This document shows positions 28,109-37,820 of a stretch of DNA of 64,000 nt, one piece after another (within the stretch, counting starts at the first letter, position 1; each line of letters starts with the position of its first letter). The position numbers and the translations under genes are program-made. The notes beneath the pieces are model-generated. The model made no database searches. It worked only from the letters and a program-made list of their open reading frames with translations, and was not told the DNA's origin. This DNA is from Streptomyces iakyrus (GTDB lineage: Bacteria; Actinomycetota; Actinomycetes; Streptomycetales; Streptomycetaceae): NCBI RefSeq assembly GCF_000717055.1, contig NZ_JNXI01000014.1:310001-374000 (forward strand), read 5' to 3'.

Positions 28109-28444
28109 GTGGCACAGAAGGTTCAGGTCCTTCTTGTCGACGACCTCGACGGTGGCGAGGCGGACGAGACCGTGACGTTCGCGCTGGACGGCAAGACGTA
28201 CGAGATCGATCTCACCACTGCCAATGCGGACAAGCTCCGTGGCCTTCTCGAGCCTTACGTGAAGGGCGGTCGGCGTACCGGAGGCCGTGCTTCGGGCGGG
28301 CGCGGAAAGCCGCGCGCCGCGTCGGGCGGCAGCCAGGACACCGCGGCGATCCGTGCCTGGGCGAAGGAGAACGGCTACGAGGTCAACGACCGCGGCCGTG
28401 TTCCCGCGACCATCCGCGAGGCTTACGAGAAGGCCAACGGCTGA
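28109..28444 (+). CDS. lsr2: Lsr2 nucleoid-associated protein
   Basis: A 111-residue xenogeneic silencer that bridges AT-rich DNA. The N-terminal oligomerisation domain (QKVQVLLVDDLDGGEADETV, ALDGKTYEIDLTTANADKLR) is followed by a Gly/Arg/Lys linker and the DNA-binding domain with the AT-hook-like Arg95-Gly96-Arg97 in NDRGRVPATI. GTG at 28109 follows AAAGGAAAT at good spacing; an upstream in-frame ATG at 28082 is less likely. In Streptomyces Lsr2 represses specialised-metabolite and acquired genes, and the NLR gene 4 kb away could be such a target, though that is only inference. Confidence 0.96.
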   Translation: MAQKVQVLLVDDLDGGEADETVTFALDGKTYEIDLTTANADKLRGLLEPYVKGGRRTGGRASGGRGKPRAASGGSQDTAAIRAWAKENGYEVNDRGRVPATIREAYEKANG

Positions 28445-29119
28445 TCAGCGGCACTGCCGACCCTGCGCACGCAAGGCCGGTGGCTGGGCGCCCGCGCGCC
28501 GCAGCCGGACCCGGTGACACTGGGTGGCCACCGTGTTCACCAGCCGCACGAGACCGGGGGCATTCCCGCCCCCCAGCGCCGACAGCGTCGGCAGCGAGGC
28601 CTCGACCTCGCATCCCGGCTCGGGGGGCCGCAGCCACACGGCGGCCCCCTGGGAACCGGCCCGGCCCGGGCGGCCGGGCGGCGGTGACGCACCCCTGAGC
28701 GGCGCGTCCCCCTCCTCGCGAGGCAGCGGGCGCGATGGCGCCTGCATGACACCGCCCGCCCCGATCGCCCCGAGGTCCAGCGGCAGGGACCCCCAGTCCA
28801 GCCACTCCAGCAGCCCGGGAAGCTCCTCCGCGCTGCCCGCGGCCACCAGGAACAGCATCCGGTCACCGTGCAGGGCGACGGGAGAGCCCGGCGCCAGGCG
28901 CCGCAGCGCCGCGTGGCCCGCCTCCGCAGGGGCGTCCAGGACGTCGTAGCGCACCCCCACCGCCAGCCGCAGCGGATCGCCGGGCACCGTCGGCCACCCC
29001 AGTTCGTTCTCGTACCACCGCCGGACCTGACCGCTCGCGCCGGCCGCGTCGAGCGGACGGCGGGGGAGCGGAAGGAGCCGGGATGCGGACGCGGTCACGG
29101 GGTGAGGGGCGCCGAACAT
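28445..29119 (-). CDS. hypothetical protein convergent with lsr2
   Basis: A 224-residue protein whose stop directly abuts the lsr2 stop. The first 150 residues read like an alpha/beta domain (VRRWYENELGWPTV, LRLAVGVRYDVLDAPAEAGHAAL, ALHGDRMLFLVAAGSAEELPGLLEWLDWGSLPLDL); the middle is Gly/Pro/Arg-rich, and the end (VWLRPPEPGCEVEASLPTLSA) is again structured. The order of motifs recalls the N-terminal part of actinobacterial proteins annotated bifunctional DNA primase/polymerase, but no catalytic acidic pair is clear. The ATG at 29119 has no good ribosome site, so the start is uncertain. Confidence 0.6.
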   Translation of the reverse strand: MFGAPHPVTASASRLLPLPRRPLDAAGASGQVRRWYENELGWPTVPGDPLRLAVGVRYDVLDAPAEAGHAALRRLAPGSPVALHGDRMLFLVAAGSAEELPGLLEWLDWGSLPLDLGAIGAGGVMQAPSRPLPREEGDAPLRGASPPPGRPGRAGSQGAAVWLRPPEPGCEVEASLPTLSALGGGNAPGLVRLVNTVATQCHRVRLRRAGAQPPALRAQGRQCR

Positions 29120-29225
29120 GCCAAGCGCAACAGCCGGAAGGCCGTGCAAGTTACGTTGCGTGGTGCCGCAAGTGCGCAGAGTGGCGAAACGGGGGCGTGC
29201 GGGGGGTGCGGGGAGGCGCAAGGTT

Positions 29226-29239
29226 GTTCGCCCGTAGCG
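29226..29239 (+). promoter_or_regulatory. candidate ClgR box 1 upstream of clpC
   Basis: GTTCGC-CCGTA-GCG matches the CGC-N5-GCG core with GTT flank described for ClgR, the activator of clp and lon genes in actinobacteria. It lies 311 bases before the clpC start within a 430-base non-coding stretch. Confidence 0.5.
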
Positions 29240-29331
29240 GAGGGAACGGGAGCGCTCGGCATGGACTTCCGGTCCCCGCGGGTAAGACATCCCTAGTGGG
29301 AGGGGGCGACACGCAGGAAAGGACGTCTCAC

Positions 29332-29345
29332 GTTCGCCATCGGCG
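29332..29345 (+). promoter_or_regulatory. candidate ClgR box 2 upstream of clpC
   Basis: GTTCGC-CATCG-GCG is a second match, 106 bases (about ten helical turns) after the first and about 205 bases before clpC. Downstream, a possible -10 TAAGCT (29483-29488) follows a small hairpin (GTCCC/GGGAC, 29466-29482). Nothing else that looks coding is seen in 29120-29549. Confidence 0.5.
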
Positions 29346-29549
29346 TACTGGCGAGTGGGGTATCTGCCTGGCCTGCGGGAACATCGTCTCGCACCATCGG
29401 GTTGGAGCAGATGTCGGCGTTCGGGGTCAGGAGGCCAAGGACGGTGTCGGCAGTTGGAATGAGCGGTCCCCGCTTGCGGGACTAAGCTGCGGAAGGACAG
29501 GGAGGGGAAGTTCCCCCCACTGCCTGACCGCTCTGAGGAGCGATTAACG

Positions 29550-32075
<2,526 letters not shown>

Positions 32076-32094
32076 GCGTCACGGCCGAGTGAAA

Positions 32095-32126
32095 AGGGGC
32101 CGGTGCCTTCCAGGGCACCGGCCCCT
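32095..32126. terminator. bidirectional hairpin between clpC and the NLR gene
   Basis: A 13-bp stem (32095-32107 with 32114-32126) closes a 6-base loop. The converging clpC and NACHT-LRR genes both end within 20 bases of it. The A-run before the stem serves as the T-tract for the minus-strand transcript. Confidence 0.85.
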
Positions 32127-32141
32127 GATCTCTGCCCGGGG

Positions 32142-35100
32142 TCAGATGCGGAAGACCTCGGCGGCGGGGAACAGCTCGGCGTAGGGGTCGAGGGACTCCG
32201 CACTGTCGACCGGGGTGGCGACGCCCACGGTGCGCACTCCGGGCAGGCGCGAGGCGAGGATCTGCAGCGCCTCCGGTGGCGGGGGGTTCGCCAGGAACTG
32301 AAGGTCCCGGACACCGGGCAGTTCCGGCATGGCGTCGTGCGCGTACGCCTCGGGCTGCCCGTAGAGCGACAGTGTCGTGAGCGCGGGGAGGCCGGCCACC
32401 TCGGACCAGTCCTCGGCACCGAGGCACTGCGCGCCGGACACGCCGAACGCGAGGGACTGGAGCGTGGGCCACCGGGTCAGGCCGCGCAGCCCCGTCGAGC
32501 GGATGGACCCCATTCCCAGGAAGAGGCTCAGCAGGGGCGCCTCCACGGGGAGGACGTCGGTGAGGACGTCCCCCGGAAGACTCTGGGCGATGGAGAGCCG
32601 CGTGAGCCGCGTCAGCGACGCCAGCCCGGTGAGGTCCGCCCCGCGGTCGAAGACCGACAGGTCGGTGAGCGGCAGGTCCGCCAGGCTCGACAGGCCCACG
32701 GCGTCCGGGCAGCGCTGGAGCCACAGGGAGGCCAGGGACCGGAACGCCCGGAGTTCCCCCAGGTGCCCGAGGCCCGGGTTGTTCCGCAGGTGCAGCAGGC
32801 GGACCTCGCCGGGGTCGGGGACACAGTCGATGAGCGCGGCCGCGGTGAGCGGGCCGTCGAACCGCAGCCTGTGCCAGGGGCGCATCAAGCGGAGCGCCGC
32901 CCTCTGCTCGGCCGACTCGCAGACCAGGGAGAGGCCGTCCCGCTCCAGGTGGTCGAGCACCTCGACCGCGTACTCGCGCGTGTCGAAGCGGCTCCAGGTG
33001 CCGGCCAGCTGGCGCCGTACGTCGAGATCCGGATGGTCGCGGAAGCGGCGCAGCACCGCCAGGGCGCCCTCGTCCTCCTCCGCCCCGAGGAGTGAGGCGG
33101 TGACGGCGACGCCGTGGGCTTCCTCGGCGGTCAGTCCCTCCGGCCCGGGCAGCAGCTCCAGGACCAGCAGGCCCGCCTCCGCGAGGGCCTTCGCCTCGTC
33201 CGTCGTACGCGGCGGCACGAGCGCCCCGGCCCGTTCCTCCACCTCCGCCCGCACCCCGGGGTCCAGGGCCGCGGCGTGTTCGAGGCAGGCCAGGGCGAGC
33301 AGGGTCAGCCGCGGGGTGCCCTCCGCCAGCAGCCGGCGCAGCAGGGCCGCCCGTTCCCGGGGGCGGGCGTGGGCGACCGCCATGCGGATCACGTCCTCCC
33401 AGAGGCTGTCGCCCGCGTGCCCCGCGAGGACGTCGAGGTGGCCCTCCTCGACGGCGTACCGGGCGCCCAGGTAGTCCTGGAAGGTGCGGTGGACGAAGTC
33501 GACGACGCCCTCGCCGGGCCGGCGGAGCAGGCCGCTGCGGAGCAGGAGCGTGCGCAGCACCGCCTCGGCGTCGCCCTGGCCCGACCCCGGTGCGACGACC
33601 GGCAGACAGCGGGCCACGATGCCCTCGGCCGTCTCCAGGTCCATCTCCGTGTTGCCGCTCAGCACCAGCGCGTAGGCGAGGCGCTGGAGCACCTCCAGCT
33701 GGGCCTCCTCGCCCAGCTCGACACCGTCCACCGCGCCCATGCCCCGTTCCCGGTCACGGCGTGCGAGCAGCATCGCGAGGGCGGCGTCGTACAGCTCCTT
33801 TCGGCCGGTGGGCAGGTAGCCCCGCCGCTCCCGGTGGAGGGCGCAGATCAGACCGCACATCAGGGGGTTGGTGGCGAGGCGGGCCAGGTCCCGTTTGGTG
33901 CGCAGGGAGTCCAGGAGCTGTGTCTCGTACTCGGGCGCCTGCGCGGCCGCGTGCCAGCGGTGCACGAACGTCGCCACGTCGGCGCGGCGCATCGGGGTGA
34001 GGGTCAGTTCCCTGAAGCCCTCGGGGGCCAGCCAGTCCGGGCGTACGGCGGTGGGGCGGGAGGTCAGCAGCCAGTGGTTGCCGGGGAAGGCGTGGATGAG
34101 GGCGAGCAGCCAGTCGCGGGTGCGGTGCCGGTCGGCGGCGGGGATCTCGTCCAGGCCGTCGACGAGGACCAGCCCGCGCCCGGCGGCCAGGACCCGCTCC
34201 GCCCAGCCTTCCGGCGGGGCGAGGGGGCAGCCCACCGCCGTGAGGAAGGCCGCGGGTGCGGGGAGCGTGCCCGAGCGGACCAGGGTGCGCAGGGGCAGGA
34301 CGAACGGGACGCGGGTGGCGTCCCGGGCGGCGGTCACCGCCAGCCACTGCACGAGGGTGGTCTTGCCGGAGCCGGCGTCGCCGCGCAGCAGGACGCGGTC
34401 GTGGCTGCTGAGGGCCTCCTCGGCGGGCAGCCGGGCGGCGGCGGTGGCGGCACCCGTGTGCTCGCCCGGCGGCGCGTCGGCCACGCCGGTCTGCTCGCCG
34501 CTGGTCGCCTCCAGGCTGAGGTAGGCGACTTCCAGGGGCCAGCGGTCCGGGGAGTCCCGCAGGTCGATGCCGTAGATGGTGATGTGGTTGTGGCGCTCGG
34601 CGACGTACGGCCGGTAGCGGTGTTCGAAGGCGGCGTCGCGGGCGTACGGGCGGGGGGCACGGGTGAGCAGTTCGTCGACCTTGGCGATCAGTTCCGCCTG
34701 GCCGCGGCTCTGCTCGACGAGGGAGCGGGCGACGAAGGTGGAGCGGCGGGTGAAGAACTCCAGGATGTTCAGGCACGCCCACTCGGTCGCGTGGTCCAGG
34801 AAGTGGCAGGCGTCCGCGGACAGACCGTCGGGGGCGGGGCCTGCGCGGTGCAGTCTCATGGCCAGCTCGCGGTGACCGAGGCGGACCGCCTGGACGTCGT
34901 CCATGTCGAGGTCGCCGAGGGCGAGCAGCCTGCGGGCCAGGGTGTCGGTGACCGCGATCCGCTCGTCGGGCGGGAAGGGCGGCTCGCCGGGGGAGTCCAC
35001 CGCCTGCGTCACGAGCTGCGCGGCGAGCTTGTGGACGTCCCGCTCGTCCAGGGTGCGTTTCTCACCCCGGAAGGACACCAGAGCGGACAGGCGTACGGGC

Positions 35101-35213
35101 TTGTCGACCAGGCCCGCTCCGGGTCCGTCCGGGCGGAAGAGCTTCTTCAGCAGCGGGGTCACCAGTGCGGACGCCAGCTTGCCGCCGAGGACCGTCGGAT
35201 CCAACCGCCTCAC
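32142..35213 (-). CDS. NACHT-LRR (NLR-like) STAND NTPase
   Basis: A 1023-residue protein with three parts. Residues 1-260 are a helical N-terminal domain, containing FEHRYRPYVAERHNHITIYGIDL, of the type seen before NACHT modules. Residues 270-560 are a NACHT P-loop module with Walker A GDAGSGKT (278-285) and Walker B LVLVDGLDEI (348-357). Residues 820-1023 are about eight leucine-rich repeats (such as LASLWLQRCPDAVGLSSL). Bacterial NLR-like proteins of this layout include antiphage sensors, while others may regulate development; no effector nuclease, TIR or protease domain is visible here. GTG at 35213 lies inside an 11-bp inverted repeat. It is 51 bases downstream of the HAD phosphatase gene and may be cotranscribed. 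Confidence 0.9.
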   Translation of the reverse strand: MRRLDPTVLGGKLASALVTPLLKKLFRPDGPGAGLVDKPVRLSALVSFRGEKRTLDERDVHKLAAQLVTQAVDSPGEPPFPPDERIAVTDTLARRLLALGDLDMDDVQAVRLGHRELAMRLHRAGPAPDGLSADACHFLDHATEWACLNILEFFTRRSTFVARSLVEQSRGQAELIAKVDELLTRAPRPYARDAAFEHRYRPYVAERHNHITIYGIDLRDSPDRWPLEVAYLSLEATSGEQTGVADAPPGEHTGAATAAARLPAEEALSSHDRVLLRGDAGSGKTTLVQWLAVTAARDATRVPFVLPLRTLVRSGTLPAPAAFLTAVGCPLAPPEGWAERVLAAGRGLVLVDGLDEIPAADRHRTRDWLLALIHAFPGNHWLLTSRPTAVRPDWLAPEGFRELTLTPMRRADVATFVHRWHAAAQAPEYETQLLDSLRTKRDLARLATNPLMCGLICALHRERRGYLPTGRKELYDAALAMLLARRDRERGMGAVDGVELGEEAQLEVLQRLAYALVLSGNTEMDLETAEGIVARCLPVVAPGSGQGDAEAVLRTLLLRSGLLRRPGEGVVDFVHRTFQDYLGARYAVEEGHLDVLAGHAGDSLWEDVIRMAVAHARPRERAALLRRLLAEGTPRLTLLALACLEHAAALDPGVRAEVEERAGALVPPRTTDEAKALAEAGLLVLELLPGPEGLTAEEAHGVAVTASLLGAEEDEGALAVLRRFRDHPDLDVRRQLAGTWSRFDTREYAVEVLDHLERDGLSLVCESAEQRAALRLMRPWHRLRFDGPLTAAALIDCVPDPGEVRLLHLRNNPGLGHLGELRAFRSLASLWLQRCPDAVGLSSLADLPLTDLSVFDRGADLTGLASLTRLTRLSIAQSLPGDVLTDVLPVEAPLLSLFLGMGSIRSTGLRGLTRWPTLQSLAFGVSGAQCLGAEDWSEVAGLPALTTLSLYGQPEAYAHDAMPELPGVRDLQFLANPPPPEALQILASRLPGVRTVGVATPVDSAESLDPYAELFPAAEVFRI

Positions 35214-35240
35214 CCCCGTGATTGCGCGAACGGGGGTGAG
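35209..35240 (-). promoter_or_regulatory. 11-bp inverted repeat spanning the NLR start
   Basis: CTCACCCCCGT (35209-35219) and ACGGGGGTGAG (35230-35240) are perfect complements with a 10-base spacer. The arm at 35209-35219 includes the NLR start codon and its only G-rich ribosome site, so an mRNA hairpin would hide the start; as DNA it could be an operator. A TAGTAG-like -10 element lies just upstream on the minus strand. Confidence 0.6.
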
Positions 35241-35264
35241 ACTACTAGCAGTTGACCGGCCGGG

Positions 35265-35897
35265 TCAGGACAGCTGCCCGTCGTAGTCCGGCAGCTTGTA
35301 CGTCTTCTCGGCGTGGCCGCCCGAGAGGTCGGTGCTGCTGTTGCCGATGTTCGCGATGATCGTGTAGCCCTTGCGTTCGATGTCGACGCGCTGGGCCGTC
35401 TTGTACTCGGCGACGTTCTTGAAGAGGTCGATGAAGTTGCGGACGTACAGACCCGAGACCTGGTAGCCGGTCTGCTTCAGGTTGTACTGGGTGAACGAGG
35501 CGATGATGTCCGGCCGGGCGGTCACGAAGAAGAGGGCGACGCCGCGTTCCTGCGCGTATCTGGCGGCCGCCAGGACCGGCTTGTTGGCCGGCTGCGGGTA
35601 GCTGAAGCCGAAGTCCGTCTCCAGCGCGGTGTTGTCGATGTCGAGGACGATCGCCTGCTTCTCGCCCGGCTTCGCGGCCGCGATCCGCTGCTGCAGATAG
35701 GGCAGTGCCTGGTCCATCACGGCCTGGCAGTCCTTCTGCCAGGTGCCGTAGTCGACGTCCGCGGCTGCGGCCGTGGCGGCGGCCGTGGAGGCCCGGGTGG
35801 CGGTGGTGGCGTCGGCCGGTGCGGCCATCGCCAGGAGGGCTGCGGCCGATACGGCGGTCACTGATGCGCGGCGCAACCAGGGGCGTCGGGTCTGCAT
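35265..35897 (-). CDS. secreted HAD-family acid phosphatase (class B-like)
   Basis: A 210-residue exported phosphatase. The signal peptide has an Arg-rich start (RRPWLRR), a hydrophobic core, and a likely AxA cleavage site near residues 28-30. The mature part begins after an Ala/Thr linker. The HAD nucleophile motif is LDIDNT with Asp86 and Asp88; FFVTARPD is motif II. Acid phosphatases of this type release phosphate from organic esters outside the cell. The ATG at 35897 follows GAGGACCC. The next gene on the strand is the NLR 51 bases later. Confidence 0.9.
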   Translation of the reverse strand: MQTRRPWLRRASVTAVSAAALLAMAAPADATTATRASTAAATAAAADVDYGTWQKDCQAVMDQALPYLQQRIAAAKPGEKQAIVLDIDNTALETDFGFSYPQPANKPVLAAARYAQERGVALFFVTARPDIIASFTQYNLKQTGYQVSGLYVRNFIDLFKNVAEYKTAQRVDIERKGYTIIANIGNSSTDLSGGHAEKTYKLPDYDGQLS

Positions 35898-36337
35898 GTC
35901 GTGGGGGTCCTCTCACGTCCGTGACGCTGCCAACATGTCGTGTGCATGTTCGTGCGCGAGGGTGGCGCGAAGGGAACCGTAGGGTTACCGGGCGGTAGGC
36001 GCCTAGAGGCGTGCGCCACATTTCCGGAATGGCCGAAGAGCGCCCCCGGTGACATGCCGCACAGGCGATATGTCCGTTACTAGCTGGAATAGTGGATAAC
36101 GGAACGGGAGAAAAGGGATTCTCGCCCCGGCGCTGGGGTGGAAGTGCGAGCTAATGCCCGGATTCGTCCCGAATGACTGCCCTGTCAAGAGACGTAGAAC
36201 ACTGAACCAAATTACTAAAGAGCGTCGTAGATCACGCTTTTGGGTGTTTGTCGGGCCTCGGGTTACCAAGGGATGGCCACACGGCGAGCGACTGTGCGCC
36301 GGGTGGTTTTCTCCGTCCCCTTCCATACGAGGTTTCG
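35898..36337. other. 440-base intergenic region before the M23 peptidase
   Basis: No convincing gene. The stretch 36070-36240 is unusually AT-rich for the window (for example GAACCAAATTACTAAAGAG), typical of a Streptomyces promoter region. A weak hairpin (AGCGT at 36221-36225 with ACGCT at 36234-36238, then TTTT) could be a small attenuator. I looked for a ydaO-type c-di-AMP riboswitch, which precedes some wall-hydrolase genes, and did not see its conserved core. Confidence 0.6.
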
Positions 36338-37066
36338 ATGTCCCAGCGCGTCACGTCCCGTTCTTCCCGTACGTCCCAGCTCCGCACCCGTGCGACCGTG
36401 CTGGCCGCCGGCCTTGGTGTCTCGGTCGCACTGGGAGCCGGGGTCGCGTCCGCCGCCGACACCACGGCCGCGTCCGGTGCCGCCACTGCCGTCCAGGCAC
36501 AGGCCGCCGCCCAGGCCAAGGCCGCCAAGGCCGAGGCCGTGAAGGCTGAGAAGGCCGCCAAGGCCGCCGCCGCCAAGAAGGCCGCCGAGAAGAAGGCCGC
36601 TGCCGAGAAGGCGGCCGCCAAGAAGGCCGCCGCCAAGAAGGCCGCGCCGTCCTGGGTCGACCCGGTGAAGAAGTACAAGCTCTCCGCGTCCTTCGCCCAG
36701 AACGGCGGCATGTGGCAGTCCACCCACAGCGGTCAGGACTTCGCCGTGCCGAGCGGTACCCAGGTCGTCGCCACCCACGGCGGCACCGTGGTCAAGGCCG
36801 GCGGCAACGGCGCCGGTGACGGTCCCGCGTACGGCAACGCCGTCGTGATCAAGCACGGCAACGGCACGTACTCCCAGTACGCCCACCTGTCGAAGGTCAC
36901 GGTGCACGTCGGCCAGATCGTCAAGACCGGCCAGGAGATCGCCAAGTCCGGCAACACCGGCAACTCCAGCGGTCCGCACCTGCACTTCGAGATCCGCACG
37001 ACCCCGAACTACGGCTCGGCGGTCGACCCGGTGAAGTTCCTGCGCGCCAAGGGCGTCAAGGTCTGA
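36338..37066 (+). CDS. secreted M23-family peptidase
   Basis: A 242-residue exported LytM-type endopeptidase that would cut peptidoglycan cross-links. The signal peptide ends near Ala39-Ala40 (VASAAD); residues 55-103 form an Ala/Lys-rich helix of repeated AAKKAAA units coded by repeated AAGGCCGCC-type DNA; residues 115-242 are the metallopeptidase domain with H130-x3-D134 (HSGQDF), His183 in YAHLSK, and His214-x-His216 (HLHFE). The zinc ligands are complete, so the enzyme should be active. The ATG at 36338 follows ACGAGG. The Lys-rich helix may bind teichoic acids or the wall (inference). Confidence 0.93.
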   Translation: MSQRVTSRSSRTSQLRTRATVLAAGLGVSVALGAGVASAADTTAASGAATAVQAQAAAQAKAAKAEAVKAEKAAKAAAAKKAAEKKAAAEKAAAKKAAAKKAAPSWVDPVKKYKLSASFAQNGGMWQSTHSGQDFAVPSGTQVVATHGGTVVKAGGNGAGDGPAYGNAVVIKHGNGTYSQYAHLSKVTVHVGQIVKTGQEIAKSGNTGNSSGPHLHFEIRTTPNYGSAVDPVKFLRAKGVKV

Positions 37067-37087
37067 CCCGCCCCTGACGCACAGGCC

Positions 37088-37672
37088 CTACGAGCCCCCG
37101 GCTCCCCGGTGGGCCTGGGCCACCAGGTCCATGGCGACCTCGAGGACGGCTTTGTTCTTCTCCTCGGGGTCGTCTCCCATGTCCTCGAGCAGGAACATGC
37201 CGGCGTGCAGCGTGAAGATCGCGCTGGCGTAGCGGACCTGGTCGACCAGGGCGGCGTCCGGGTCGACGATGATGTCGCGCAGGTTGTGGATGCGCGCCTT
37301 GAAGGACTCGCCGATCCGCAGGTCCCGGACCGTCGCCTGGTTCTCGTGCATGAAGCGGAACAGCGGCGCCGCCTCGGTGAGCGCGGCGGCGTAACGGCGG
37401 ACGATCTCCTGCTTGGTGGCGAGGGTGTGCGGCTGCTGCCGGCCCCACTCGATCAGGTCCTCGATCGGCTGGGTGAGGTCCTCGAAGATGCTGACGAGGA
37501 TCTCTTCCTTCGTCTTGAAGTGGTAGTAGAGCGCCGCTTTGGTGACCTCCAGGTGCTCGGCGATCTCGCGCAGGGAGGTCTTCTCGTAGCCCTGCTCCGC
37601 GAAGAGTTCGAGGGCCACGTCCTGGATGCGCCGGCGGGTGTCCCCGCGGCGCCGCTGCCTGGTGCCGTCCAT
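37088..37672 (-). CDS. TetR-family repressor of the adjacent MFS pump
   Basis: A 194-residue TetR regulator. The DNA-binding helices are RRRIQDVALELFAEQGYEKT, SLREIAEHLEVTKAALYYHF (residues 10-50); the C-terminal domain is a helical ligand pocket. AGGAGG lies 12 bases before the ATG at 37672 and directly against an in-frame ATG at 37684 (four extra residues), so the start is ambiguous. It diverges from the MFS exporter across a 149-base gap with a 21-base inverted repeat, the standard autoregulated efflux layout. Confidence 0.92.
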   Translation of the reverse strand: MDGTRQRRRGDTRRRIQDVALELFAEQGYEKTSLREIAEHLEVTKAALYYHFKTKEEILVSIFEDLTQPIEDLIEWGRQQPHTLATKQEIVRRYAAALTEAAPLFRFMHENQATVRDLRIGESFKARIHNLRDIIVDPDAALVDQVRYASAIFTLHAGMFLLEDMGDDPEEKNKAVLEVAMDLVAQAHRGAGGS

Positions 37673-37711
37673 GGTGCCGCCCATCCTCCTACGCCCCCCG
37701 CTTTCCATAAA

Positions 37712-37781
37712 ACTTACTTGACGACCGGCTAGTTCCAGGTCTAGCTTCCGAGTGTAGTCACTAGCCGGTCGGCAAGTAAGT
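37712..37781. promoter_or_regulatory. long inverted repeat, probable TetR operator
   Basis: The 21-base arms at 37712-37732 and 37761-37781 are complementary at 20 of 21 positions with a 28-base spacer; each arm contains CCGGCTAG or its complement and TACTTG or its complement. The spacer has a second small repeat, GCTAG-N8-CTAGC (37728-37745). The pair lies between the TetR start (37672) and the MFS start (37821), so it may bind two repressor dimers. Confidence 0.7.
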
Positions 37782-37820
37782 AGCAGCGGTGAGTAGCAGT
37801 AGCTGGGGGAGTGGGAAGCG

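Noticed and set aside
29083..29547. Open frame of 154 codons before clpC
   Set aside because: It runs through the clpC regulatory region, overlaps the start of the gene at 29119, has no ribosome site and has a composition typical of a chance frame in GC-rich DNA.
35898..36337. ydaO (c-di-AMP) riboswitch before the M23 gene
   Set aside because: Such riboswitches precede some wall-hydrolase genes in actinobacteria and disA is present in the window, but I do not see the conserved core segments here.
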